NCBI GenBank assembly: GCA_002384765.1
Contig: DGBM01000144.1
Coordinates: forward strand, 1 to 6,864
Origin: Demequinaceae bacterium UBA4004
Lineage (GTDB): Bacteria > Actinomycetota > Actinomycetes > Actinomycetales > Demequinaceae
Direction of reading: 5' to 3'
DNA: 6,864 nucleotides
Position numbers and translations under genes: made by a program. The notes below the pieces were generated by a model. The model saw only the letters and a program-made list of their open reading frames with translations, was not told the DNA's origin and made no database searches. Shown here piece after piece: positions 1 through 6,864 of the stretch (position 1 is the stretch's first letter; each line of letters starts with the position of its first letter).

Positions 1-396
1 TCGTCCATCACGGGCGGACGGCCGGGCGTGTTGCACGGGGCGATGTCCTACGTCTTGCAGGACGCCGATGGGCAGACGCAGCCATCACACTCGATCTCGG
101 CCGGACTCGACTATCCCGGAGTGGGTCCGCAACACGCGTGGCTCGCGGACTTGGGTCGTGCCGAGTATTGGCCGGTGACCGATGCCGAGGCCATGGAGGC
201 GTTCCGTTTGCTGTCTCGCACGGAGGGCATCCTTCCCGCGATCGAATCGGCTCACGCGCTCGCTGGCGCCATGAGACTCGGCCGCGAATTGGGTCCCGAA
301 GCCACCTTGCTGGTGAATCTCTCCGGCCGCGGAGACAAGGACGTGGAGACGGCCGCCCACTACTTCGACTTGCTTGACGAGGAGCCCCAGCAGTGA
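1..396 (+). CDS. trpB: Tryptophan synthase beta chain, 3' end (5' part outside window)
   Basis: This is the last 131 codons of the PLP-dependent beta subunit, which condenses indole with L-serine to give L-tryptophan in the cytoplasmic alpha2-beta2 complex. The reading frame is open from base 1 and stops at TGA 394-396. Family landmarks are seen in order: the [18 protein letters not shown] block, whose Asp lies in the loop that closes over the active site; [14 protein letters not shown]; and near the C-terminus LSGRGDKD, whose Ser contacts the pyridine nitrogen of PLP in characterised enzymes. The PLP-binding lysine and the glycine-rich phosphate loop lie upstream of the window. The C-terminus has normal length and nothing suggests a defect. 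The last bases carry the ribosome binding site of trpA and the stop overlaps the trpA start. Identification is firm from the conserved blocks and the adjacent trpA. Confidence 0.97.
   Translation, partial: SSITGGRPGVLHGAMSYVLQDADGQTQPSHSISAGLDYPGVGPQHAWLADLGRAEYWPVTDAEAMEAFRLLSRTEGILPAIESAHALAGAMRLGRELGPEATLLVNLSGRGDKDVETAAHYFDLLDEEPQQ
379..384 (+). promoter_or_regulatory. Ribosome binding site of trpA
   Basis: GAGGAG lies inside the last codons of trpB, 8 nt before the GTG at 393. It supports the GTG start and a 4-bp overlap with trpB, an arrangement expected to couple translation of the two subunits. Confidence 0.75.
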
Positions 397-1193
397 GCTC
401 GCTGACCGACCGGCTCGATGCCATTCGCGCCGAGGGCCGCTCGGCGCTCATCGGCTACCTGCCCGTGGGCTTTCCCTCCGTGGAGCGCTCCGTGCGGGCC
501 ATGGTCGCGATGGTGGAGGCCGGAGTCGACATTGTCGAGGTTGGCCTTCCCTATTCCGATCCAGTGATGGATGGCCCCACGATTCAACGGGCCGCGGAAC
601 GCGCGCTCGCGGGCGGCACACACGTTGCCGACGCTTTCACCGCAGTCGAGGCAGTGACCGACGCGGGGGCGCCCGCCGTCGTCATGTCCTACTACAACCC
701 GATGCTGCAGTACGGCCTGGAACGCTTCGCCGATGACCTTGTCGCGGCTGGCGGATCCGGCGCGATTACGCCGGACCTGACGCCCGACGCGGCAGGCTTG
801 TGGCTCGCGGCGGCGCGGGATCGCGGCCTGGACACGATCTTCCTGGTGGCACCCAGCTCGACGCATGAGCGGCTGCACATGACGGTCGCCGAGACGACGG
901 GATTTGTGTATGCCGCTTCGCTCATGGGTGTGACGGGGGAGCGGGCCACGGTGGGCGCGGGGGCCGAGAAGCTCGTGGCGGCGACGCGCGCGGCTGGCGC
1001 GCCGCGGGTGTGCGTTGGCCTCGGAGTGTCGACCGGGGCGCAGGCCGCAGACGTGGCGCGCTTTGCCGATGGCGTGATCGTCGGCTCAGCGTTGGTGCGG
1101 TGCCTGGTGGAACATGACGGTGAAGAGGCCGCGCTCGATGCGCTGCGAACCAAGACCGCGGAGCTCGCTCGCGGAGTAAGGGGTGAGGCGTGA
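393..1193 (+). CDS. trpA: Tryptophan synthase alpha chain
   Basis: The 266-residue alpha subunit is a TIM barrel that cleaves indole-3-glycerol phosphate to indole and glyceraldehyde 3-phosphate, and it passes indole through a tunnel to TrpB. The length is normal. Both catalytic acids are seen at their E. coli numbers: Glu49 in [10 protein letters not shown] and Asp60 in MDGPTIQ. Tyr173 in [13 protein letters not shown] corresponds to E. coli Tyr175. The phosphate-binding end of the barrel is seen as [11 protein letters not shown] and VIVGSALVR (Gly231-Ser232). The GTG start at 393 is chosen because GAGGAG sits 8 nt upstream, homology begins at once ([15 protein letters not shown]) and the gene overlaps trpB by GTGA. 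The 3' end overlaps lgt by a second GTGA. Codon usage matches the neighbours. No promoter is seen, so it should be transcribed from upstream in the trp operon. Confidence 0.97.
   Translation: MSSLTDRLDAIRAEGRSALIGYLPVGFPSVERSVRAMVAMVEAGVDIVEVGLPYSDPVMDGPTIQRAAERALAGGTHVADAFTAVEAVTDAGAPAVVMSYYNPMLQYGLERFADDLVAAGGSGAITPDLTPDAAGLWLAAARDRGLDTIFLVAPSSTHERLHMTVAETTGFVYAASLMGVTGERATVGAGAEKLVAATRAAGAPRVCVGLGVSTGAQAADVARFADGVIVGSALVRCLVEHDGEEAALDALRTKTAELARGVRGEA
1178..1183 (+). promoter_or_regulatory. Ribosome binding site of lgt
   Basis: AAGGGG lies in the last codons of trpA, 6 nt before the GTG at 1190. It favours this GTG over later in-frame starts and fits translational coupling to trpA. Confidence 0.65.
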
Positions 1194-2056
1194 TTCACGT
1201 GTCGTTTCCCAGCCCGCCGGTTGAGTGGGCGGCCTACCAGGTGGGCCCGCTGACGGTGCGTGCGTACTCGCTGTGGATCCTGGCGGGCATCTTCGTTGCC
1301 CTGTGGCTCACCACGAAACGATGGGTTGAGCGTGGCGGCAAGTCCGAGGTCGTCGCTGACGTCGCCTTCTGGGCGATCCCCTTCGGCATCATCGGCGGCA
1401 GGCTCTACCACGTCATCACGACGCCCGGGCCGTACTTTGGCGCTGGCGGCCAGCCGATGAACGCGTTCAAGATATGGGAGGGCGGGCTCGGCATCTGGGG
1501 AGCGGTCGCCCTGGGATCGCTTGGCGCCTACATCGGCGCGCGTCGCCACGGTGTGACGTTCACGGCGTTCATGGATGCCGCCGCGCCCGGTATCCTCATC
1601 GCACAAGCTATCGGCCGCATGGGCAACTACTTCAACCAAGAGTTGTTCGGTGGGCCGACCGACCTGCCGTGGGCGGTGCGGATCGATCCCGCATTTCGCC
1701 CCGATGGGTTTGAGCAGTTCGCCAGCTTCCACCCGACGTTCCTTTACGAACTGCTGTGGAATCTCGCAGGCGCGGCGTTGATCGTCTATCTCGATCGACG
1801 GCTCGACTTGCGTGGTGGCAGGGTCTTCTGGCTCTACGTGATCGTGTACGTGTCCGGCCGCCTGTGGATCGAGATGGTGCGGATCGATACCGCTGTGCAC
1901 GTGTTGGGACTGCGCATCAATGTATGGGTGTCGATCGGCGTGCTGCTGCTCGGCATCGGCATGTTTGTGATGTGGGGCAGGCGCCAAGCGGCGCGGCCGC
2001 GGTTGCCGCGAGACCAACTTGCGGCTGGCCAACGGGATGTCGCCGCTACGGACTGA
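1190..2056 (+). CDS. lgt: Prolipoprotein diacylglyceryl transferase
   Basis: This 288-residue integral membrane enzyme moves diacylglycerol from phosphatidylglycerol to the lipobox cysteine of prelipoproteins, the first step of lipoprotein maturation. Signature residues fall at or near E. coli positions: Tyr26, then the Lgt signature GRMGNYFNQE (142-151) with Arg143 and Asn146, then FHPTFLYE (180-187). Tyr220, Arg224 and Glu228 in YVSGRLWIE match E. coli Tyr235, Arg239 and Glu243. Hydrophobic segments are seen near residues 25-42, 56-76, 99-117, 130-148, 186-201, 212-230 and 243-262, in line with seven membrane helices. The C-terminal tail is short, basic and polar. At the position of E. coli His103 there is Trp103 (WEGGLGIWG), which I believe is common in actinobacterial Lgt. 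The GTG start is set by the AAGGGG site and a 4-bp overlap with trpA. Its job is unrelated to tryptophan synthesis, so the linkage is positional. Confidence 0.96.
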   Translation: MIHVSFPSPPVEWAAYQVGPLTVRAYSLWILAGIFVALWLTTKRWVERGGKSEVVADVAFWAIPFGIIGGRLYHVITTPGPYFGAGGQPMNAFKIWEGGLGIWGAVALGSLGAYIGARRHGVTFTAFMDAAAPGILIAQAIGRMGNYFNQELFGGPTDLPWAVRIDPAFRPDGFEQFASFHPTFLYELLWNLAGAALIVYLDRRLDLRGGRVFWLYVIVYVSGRLWIEMVRIDTAVHVLGLRINVWVSIGVLLLGIGMFVMWGRRQAARPRLPRDQLAAGQRDVAATD

Positions 2057-2174
2057 CGGTTCTGGCGGGCCCAGGAGGACGCGGTAGTCTGACTATTCGT
2101 GTGTACACCGGGTCGATGGCGCCCCGATACAAAGAAGTTCACGGCCTTGAGCCGGGACGGCAAAGGACGGTGTG
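2057..2174 (+). promoter_or_regulatory. lgt-gltB intergenic leader, probable gltB promoter region
   Basis: This is the only non-coding gap in the window. TAGTCT at 2085-2090 fits the actinobacterial -10 pattern TANNNT, but no good -35 stands 16-18 bp upstream: TTCTGG at 2060-2065 is poor and 19 bp away. GTGTACAC at 2101-2108 is a perfect 8-bp palindrome just downstream of where a transcript from that -10 would begin. A small hairpin can form from CGGC 2142-2145 and GCCG 2151-2154 around CTTGA. I see no strong terminator after lgt (the CTGG/CCAG stem around 2062-2074 is only four pairs with no T-run), so read-through from trp-lgt is possible. A possible short upstream ORF ends at 2175. I recognise no known riboswitch or nitrogen-regulator operator. 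That gltB has its own promoter here is an inference from the gap size. Confidence 0.35.
2162..2167 (+). promoter_or_regulatory. Ribosome binding site of gltB
   Basis: AAAGGA lies 7 nt before ATG 2175 but only 4 nt before the in-frame GTG 2172. The spacing favours the ATG as the start of gltB, and the two choices differ by one residue. Confidence 0.65.
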
Positions 2175-5100
2175 ATGGCCACGCATGGTGGTGACGAGCC
2201 CACGTCGGGACTGTACGACCCGGCCTACGAGCACGACGCATGTGGAGTCGCCTTTGTGGCGACGTTGCGTGGTCACGCGGGGCACGACATCGTCGATCTT
2301 GGCCTCACCGCGCTGAAGAACCTGGAACACCGCGGCGCCGTGGGCGCCGAGACGGAAACCGGCGACGGCGCGGGCATGCTGACGCAGATTCCTCACGAGT
2401 TCCTGCAGGCGAGAACGGACTTCGATCTTCCCGACATGGGGTCGTACGGCGTGGGCATTGCGTTCCTGACGCCCGGCAAGGAGGCCGCGGAGACTGCGGC
2501 ATTCGAGAACGCGGCAGCCGCTGAGCATGCCGTGGTGCTGGGCTGGCGTGATGTGCCGGCCGTGCTCGATTCGCTTGGCCCGTCCGCCCGTGCGGCCGCA
2601 CCCACGTTTCGCCAGGTGTTTGTGGTGGCGGATCAGCTGAGCGACATCGATCTGGATCGCCGGCTGTACCGAGTACGGAAGCGCGCGGAGAACAATGGCG
2701 GACCGTTCTTTGCGTCGCTGTCGGCACGCACGCTGACGTACAAGGGCATGCTCACCACGTACCAGCTCGAGCAGGTGTTCCCTGATCTGCTCGATTCGCT
2801 GTTCGCGTCGGAACTGGCTCTGGTCCATTCGCGCTTCTCCACCAATACCTTCCCGTCGTGGCCGTTGGCCCAGCCGTTACGCCTCATCGCGCACAACGGC
2901 GAGATCAACACGGTGCGCGGAAACCGCAACTGGATCGCGGCACGGGAAGGACGCCTGCACTCTGAGCTGCTCGGAGAGCTGAAGGACCTCATGCCCGTCT
3001 GCACGCCCTCGGCGTCGGACACCGCATCGTTTGACGAGGTGCTGGAGTTGCTGCACTTGGCGGGACGCCCGTTGCCGCATGCCGTGCTGATGATGATGCC
3101 GGAGGCATGGCAAAACAACGACGAGATGGATGAGTCGCGCCGCGCGTTCTACGAGTACCACTCGGCGCTGATCGAGCCTTGGGACGGCCCCGCGGCGTTG
3201 CATTTCACGGACGGCACGCTCATCGGTGCCACGCTGGATCGCAACGGCCTGCGACCGGGGCGGTTCTGGGTGACGGACGACGGCCTCGTGGTGTGCGGAT
3301 CCGAGGCGGGCCTGCTGGACATCGACCCCGCCACCGTGGTCCGCAAGGGCCGCCTGCAGCCCGGCCGCATGCTCCTGGTCGACACGGCCGCGGGTCGCAT
3401 CGTCGAGGACGATGAGGTGAAGTCCGCGCTAGCGGCCGAGCACCCCTACGCTCAATGGGTCAGCGACAATGCCGTGAGACTGGCCGAGTTGCCCGACAGG
3501 GAGCACGTGACGCACTCGCGCGCCTCGGTCGTGCGCCGACAGCGCACGTTTGGCTACACCGAAGAGGAGCTCAAGATCCTGCTTGAGCCGATGGCGAGGA
3601 CCGCGGTGGAGCCGATTGGCGCCATGGGCTCCGACACCCCCATCGCGGTGCTCTCGAACCGACCCAAGCTGCTCTTCGACTACTTCACGCAGATCTTCGC
3701 GCAAGTCACCAACCCGCCGCTCGATGCGATCCGGGAAGAAATCGTGACCGCCATCGGGGGCGCCATCGGGCCCGAGCCCAACCTGCTCGCCGCGACCCCG
3801 GAGCACGCCCGCAAGGTCATCCTCGACTTTCCCGTGATCGACAACGACGAACTCGCCAAGATCATTCACATCGATGCGGACCCCAGCTTGCGTGGCGTGT
3901 TCTCGTCGCGCCGCATTCAGGGGCTCTACAACGTGCACGCCGGCGGTGCCGGGCTTGAGGCCCGCCTGGAGGAGATCTTCGTCGAGGTCGACCGTGCGTT
4001 GGAGGACGGCGTCAGCTTCTTGATTCTGTCTGACCGCGATTCCGACGCCGACCATGCGCCGATTCCCTCGCTGCTGTTGACCGCCGCGGTGCATCACCAC
4101 TTGGTGCGACGCCACAACCGGACGCAGCTGTCGCTGGTGGTGGAGGCCGGAGACGTGCGCGAGGTGCACCACGTCGCGCTGCTCGTCGGCTACGGCGTGG
4201 GCGCCGTCAACCCATATCTCGCGATGGAGACGGTCGAGGATCTGGTCAGGCGCGGCTACATCACCGACATCACGGCGGAACAGGCCGTCAAGAACCTCAT
4301 CAAGGCGCTCGGCAAGGGCGTCCTGAAGATCATGTCGAAGATGGGGATTTCGACGATCGCCTCGTACCGCGGGGCTCAGGTATTCGAGGCGATCGGCCTG
4401 TCTCGAGAGTTGGTCAACCTGCACTTCGCCGGCACGCCGAGCCAGATCGACGGCGTCGGCCTTGACGTGATCGCGCGAGAAGTCGCCGAACGTCACGCCG
4501 ATGCCTATCCCGCATCGGGCCAGCGTCCCGCCCACCGGCGCCTCAACTCGGGCGGCGAGTACCAGTGGCGCCGCGATGGCGAGGAGCACCTGTTTGACCC
4601 CGAGACGGTGTTCAAACTTCAGCATTCGACCCGCACCCGCCAATACGCGCTGTTCAACGAGTACGCGCAACGCGTCAACAACCAGTCCAAGCGCCACATG
4701 ACACTGCGCGGGCTCCTCGACTTCACGTCGGATCGTGAGCCCGTTCCCATCGAGGAAGTGGAACACGTGCGCGACATCGTCAAGCGCTTCACCACGGGCG
4801 CGATGTCGTTTGGATCGATCTCGCAGGAGGCCCACGAGACTCTTGCGGTCGCCATGAACAGGCTGGGCGGAAAGTCCAACACGGGTGAGGGCGGAGAGTC
4901 TCCGGAGAGGTTGTACGACCCCACGCGTCGCAGCGCCATCAAGCAGGTCGCCTCGGGCCGCTTTGGCGTGACCAGCGAGTATCTGGTGAATGCCGACGAC
5001 CTGCAGATCAAGTTGGCGCAGGGAGCAAAGCCGGGCGAGGGCGGGCAGCTTCCCGGAGCGAAGGTGTACCCGTGGATCGCTGAGACGCGTCACTCCACGC

Positions 5101-6707
5101 CCGGCGTGGGCCTCATCTCGCCACCGCCCCACCACGACATCTACTCGATCGAGGATCTCAAGCAGTTGATCCACGACCTGAAGAACTCCAACCCCAAGGC
5201 GCGCGTGCACACCAAGCTGGTGTCGGAGATCGGCGTGGGAACGATCGCCGCAGGTGTCGCCAAGTGCAAGTCGGACGTGGTGCTCATCTCCGGTTCGGAC
5301 GGCGGCACCGGTGCGAGCCCGCTCAACTCTCTCAAGCACGCGGGTGCGCCGTGGGAGATCGGCCTGGCCGACACCCAGCAGACGCTCGTGCGCAATGACC
5401 TGCGCGACCGCATCGTGGTACAGGTCGACGGCCAGTTGAAGACTGGACGCGATGTGGTCATGGCGATGCTGCTCGGCGCCGAGGAGTTCGGCTTTGCGAC
5501 CGCCCCTCTGGTGGTCTCCGGCTGCATCATGATGCGCGTGTGTCACAAAGACACCTGCCCGGTCGGCGTCGCCACCCAGAACCCCGAACTGCGTGGCAGG
5601 TACACCGGCAAGCCGGAGTTCGTCGAGACGTTCTTCGAGTTCATCGCCCAGCAAGTGCGCGAACTGTTGGCTCGCCTGGGTTTCCGGTCCATCGAGGAGG
5701 CGGTGGGTCACGTGGAGATGCTGGACACCCGCGCGGCGATCGACCACTGGAAGGCGCAGGGATTGGATCTTGCGCCCATCCTCGCGGTCCCGCCCGCTGG
5801 AGCGAACTTGCACCAGTCGACCGCTCAGGATCACGGCCTCGACAAGGCCCTGGACCTGACACTCATCAAGGAAGCCAAGGCGGCGCTCGACAACGGCACG
5901 CCGGTGCGACTCGCCCACGACGTGCGCAACACGAACCGCACCGTCGGCACGATGCTCGGGTACGAGGTGACCAGTCGCTACCAGGGGCAAGGCCTCCCGG
6001 ACGACACCATCTGGGTGGACTTTACCGGTTCTGCTGGCCAATCATTTGGGGCGTTCGTTCCCAAGGGCATCACCTTGAGGCTCTTCGGTGACGCCAATGA
6101 CTATGTGGCAAAGGGGCTGTCTGGCGGCCGCGTCATCGTTCGTCCCGACGCCTCGGCTGCACTCAACGACGCTCTCGACGTGATCGGCGGAAACGTCATC
6201 GGGTATGGCGCCACCAGCGGCCAGATCCTGTTGCGCGGCCAGGTGGGCGAACGCTTCCTGGTGCGCAACTCCGGCGCGACCGCTGTGGTGGAAGGCGTGG
6301 GCGACCACGGGCTCGAGTACATGACGGGCGGAACCGCCGTGATCCTCGGCCGGACGGGGCGAAACTTCGGCGCGGGAATGTCTGGCGGCACGGCCTACGT
6401 GCTGGATCTACGTCCGGAACGAGTCAACAAGGCCGCTCTTGCGTCGGGCGAGTTGACACTCGGCCCGCTCGACCCGGAGGACGTCGTCATCGTCCGTTCG
6501 CTGCTGGAGACCCACGTGGCGGAAACGGACTCGCCGCGCGGTCGTGAAGTACTCTCGAACTGGGATGCGTCAAGCGAGCGTTTCACTCGTGTGCTACCCG
6601 CCCAGTATGCCCGCGTGCGTGAGGCACTCGCGGAACTCGACGCCAAGGGGCTGGACCTCCAGGCGCCGGGTGCGTGGGAAAACTTCTTGGAGGTGACCGG
6701 TGGCTGA
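2175..6707 (+). CDS. gltB: Glutamate synthase large (alpha) subunit
   Basis: This 1510-residue cytoplasmic iron-sulfur flavoprotein makes glutamate from glutamine and 2-oxoglutarate using electrons from GltD. An N-terminal class II glutamine amidotransferase domain (about 23-430) starts at Cys23 in EHDACGVAF, so a 22-residue propeptide is probably removed to expose the catalytic Cys. Its motifs include [18 protein letters not shown] (51-68), [15 protein letters not shown] (from 220) and [14 protein letters not shown] (from 240). The central domain spans about 485-775. The FMN barrel (about 850-1230) has GAMSFGS (875-881), [11 protein letters not shown] (898-908), [12 protein letters not shown] and [10 protein letters not shown] (1039-1048). 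The 3Fe-4S cluster cysteines are Cys1117, Cys1123 and Cys1128 (C-x5-C-x4-C). The C-terminal GXGXG beta-helix spans about 1275-1480. Length is normal and no frameshift is seen. ATG 2175 is preferred over GTG 2172 on ribosome-site spacing. It carries one TTA codon (2877-2879) and overlaps gltD by 8 bp. Confidence 0.97.
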   Translation: MATHGGDEPTSGLYDPAYEHDACGVAFVATLRGHAGHDIVDLGLTALKNLEHRGAVGAETETGDGAGMLTQIPHEFLQARTDFDLPDMGSYGVGIAFLTPGKEAAETAAFENAAAAEHAVVLGWRDVPAVLDSLGPSARAAAPTFRQVFVVADQLSDIDLDRRLYRVRKRAENNGGPFFASLSARTLTYKGMLTTYQLEQVFPDLLDSLFASELALVHSRFSTNTFPSWPLAQPLRLIAHNGEINTVRGNRNWIAAREGRLHSELLGELKDLMPVCTPSASDTASFDEVLELLHLAGRPLPHAVLMMMPEAWQNNDEMDESRRAFYEYHSALIEPWDGPAALHFTDGTLIGATLDRNGLRPGRFWVTDDGLVVCGSEAGLLDIDPATVVRKGRLQPGRMLLVDTAAGRIVEDDEVKSALAAEHPYAQWVSDNAVRLAELPDREHVTHSRASVVRRQRTFGYTEEELKILLEPMARTAVEPIGAMGSDTPIAVLSNRPKLLFDYFTQIFAQVTNPPLDAIREEIVTAIGGAIGPEPNLLAATPEHARKVILDFPVIDNDELAKIIHIDADPSLRGVFSSRRIQGLYNVHAGGAGLEARLEEIFVEVDRALEDGVSFLILSDRDSDADHAPIPSLLLTAAVHHHLVRRHNRTQLSLVVEAGDVREVHHVALLVGYGVGAVNPYLAMETVEDLVRRGYITDITAEQAVKNLIKALGKGVLKIMSKMGISTIASYRGAQVFEAIGLSRELVNLHFAGTPSQIDGVGLDVIAREVAERHADAYPASGQRPAHRRLNSGGEYQWRRDGEEHLFDPETVFKLQHSTRTRQYALFNEYAQRVNNQSKRHMTLRGLLDFTSDREPVPIEEVEHVRDIVKRFTTGAMSFGSISQEAHETLAVAMNRLGGKSNTGEGGESPERLYDPTRRSAIKQVASGRFGVTSEYLVNADDLQIKLAQGAKPGEGGQLPGAKVYPWIAETRHSTPGVGLISPPPHHDIYSIEDLKQLIHDLKNSNPKARVHTKLVSEIGVGTIAAGVAKCKSDVVLISGSDGGTGASPLNSLKHAGAPWEIGLADTQQTLVRNDLRDRIVVQVDGQLKTGRDVVMAMLLGAEEFGFATAPLVVSGCIMMRVCHKDTCPVGVATQNPELRGRYTGKPEFVETFFEFIAQQVRELLARLGFRSIEEAVGHVEMLDTRAAIDHWKAQGLDLAPILAVPPAGANLHQSTAQDHGLDKALDLTLIKEAKAALDNGTPVRLAHDVRNTNRTVGTMLGYEVTSRYQGQGLPDDTIWVDFTGSAGQSFGAFVPKGITLRLFGDANDYVAKGLSGGRVIVRPDASAALNDALDVIGGNVIGYGATSGQILLRGQVGERFLVRNSGATAVVEGVGDHGLEYMTGGTAVILGRTGRNFGAGMSGGTAYVLDLRPERVNKAALASGELTLGPLDPEDVVIVRSLLETHVAETDSPRGREVLSNWDASSERFTRVLPAQYARVREALAELDAKGLDLQAPGAWENFLEVTGG
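6689..6696 (+). promoter_or_regulatory. Ribosome binding site of gltD
   Basis: GGAGGTGA, inside the last codons of gltB, is an eight-base perfect match to the usual 16S anti-Shine-Dalgarno sequence and the strongest such site in the window. Its GGAGG core ends 6 nt before GTG 6700 and fixes that start. Confidence 0.8.
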
Positions 6708-6864
6708 CCCCCGTGGATTCCTGAACCACCGTGAAAGGGAGCTCCCCAGGAGCCGTCCCGTGCCGGTGAGGCTCATGGACTGGAAGTACGTCAAAGACGA
6801 ACTCGCCAAAGATCCCGAGGCGCTGAACCGTCAGGCGGGACGGTGCATGGACTGCGGCATCCCG
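6700..6864 (+). CDS. gltD: Glutamate synthase small (beta) subunit, 5' end (continues past window)
   Basis: These are the first 55 codons of the FAD- and NAD(P)H-binding small subunit, which takes electrons from NAD(P)H and feeds them to the FMN of GltB. The N-terminus [20 protein letters not shown] followed by VPVRLMDWK is typical of GltD. The window ends in [11 protein letters not shown], where Cys49 and Cys52 begin the conserved cysteine set that holds the 4Fe-4S clusters. The FAD and NAD(P)H Rossmann domains lie beyond the window. The GTG start at 6700 is placed by the strong ribosome site at 6689-6696. The start lies 8 bp before the end of gltB in a different frame, so the two subunits should be co-transcribed and probably translationally coupled. 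Only the N-terminal tenth or so is visible, but identity is secure from the motif and from its position after gltB. Confidence 0.95.
   Translation, partial: MADPRGFLNHRERELPRSRPVPVRLMDWKYVKDELAKDPEALNRQAGRCMDCGIP

Noticed and set aside
1191..1206. Resemblance to a ParB-binding parS site (TTCACGTG) at the start of lgt
   Set aside because: The left arm and centre resemble the parS consensus, but the last five bases all mismatch, giving about 10 of 16 matches. It falls in the first codons of lgt and nothing else in the window suggests a chromosome origin region.
692..2032. 446-codon open frame on the minus strand across trpA and lgt
   Set aside because: It is in codon register with lgt and open for the same lack of TTA, CTA and TCA codons. 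It crosses two well-supported genes, changes register relative to them at the trpA/lgt junction, and shows no family motif.
2062..2074. Possible terminator after lgt (CTGG-CGGGC-CCAG)
   Set aside because: The stem is only four base pairs and no T-run follows, so it does not meet the pattern of an intrinsic terminator.
2172..2174. GTG at 2172 as the gltB start
   Set aside because: It is in frame and one codon upstream, but it stands only 4 nt from the AAAGGA site, while ATG 2175 stands at 7 nt. The difference is one residue in a propeptide that is probably removed, so it has no functional weight.
3429..6041. 870-codon open frame on the minus strand inside gltB
   Set aside because: It lies in exact codon register with gltB, so its stops can arise only where gltB uses TTA, CTA or TCA. 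Those are rare in this G+C-rich gene, and the frame ends precisely at a gltB CTA (3429-3431) and is bounded by a TCA (6042-6044). Its product is rich in His, Arg, Val, Gly and Asp with no recognisable domain, as expected of a mirror of a coding frame.
1..6864. Search for a hidden mobile element, defence system, CRISPR array, structural RNA or novel gene cluster
   Set aside because: Nearly every base belongs to one of five conserved housekeeping genes with intact motifs. I saw no repeats, integrase or transposase motifs, or composition break, and the only non-coding gap is about 118 bp.

Overview
This is an ordinary, densely packed housekeeping segment from a G+C-rich bacterium, almost certainly an actinobacterium. 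The evidence is the strong preference for G/C at third codon positions, the frequent GTG starts, the actinobacterial-style Lgt (WEGGLGIWG) and the gene order trpB-trpA-lgt-gltB-gltD. The protein sequences feel closest to Micrococcales-type actinobacteria, but that is an impression and not a measured placement. All genes lie on the + strand, and no mobile element, CRISPR array, tRNA, rRNA or broken gene was seen.

Layout: 1-396 is the 3' end of trpB (tryptophan synthase beta chain). At 393-1193 is trpA (alpha chain), which overlaps trpB by 4 bp (GTGA). At 1190-2056 is lgt (prolipoprotein diacylglyceryl transferase), which overlaps trpA by another 4-bp GTGA. These three genes look like the end of a trp operon that carries lgt by translational coupling. 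A gap of about 118 bp (2057-2174) is the only non-coding stretch. It holds a weak promoter candidate, a short palindrome and a possible 19-24 codon upstream ORF whose stop overlaps the gltB ATG (TGATG). At 2175-6707 is gltB (glutamate synthase large subunit, 1510 residues) with all expected domains and the 3Fe-4S cysteines. At 6700 gltD (small subunit) begins, overlapping gltB by 8 bp, and it runs off the end of the window.

Functionally, TrpA and TrpB form the two-site, channelled complex that makes tryptophan from indole-3-glycerol phosphate and serine. Lgt acts in the membrane on lipoprotein precursors and is a positional neighbour, not a pathway partner. GltB and GltD form the glutamate synthase that, with glutamine synthetase, assimilates ammonium. 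Glutamine/glutamate supply also feeds anthranilate synthesis, but the sequence gives no evidence that the two gene groups are co-regulated.

I found no convincing new system. The points most worth a second look are the gltB leader with its possible coupled upstream ORF, the Trp in Lgt at the position of E. coli His103, and a lone TTA codon in gltB.
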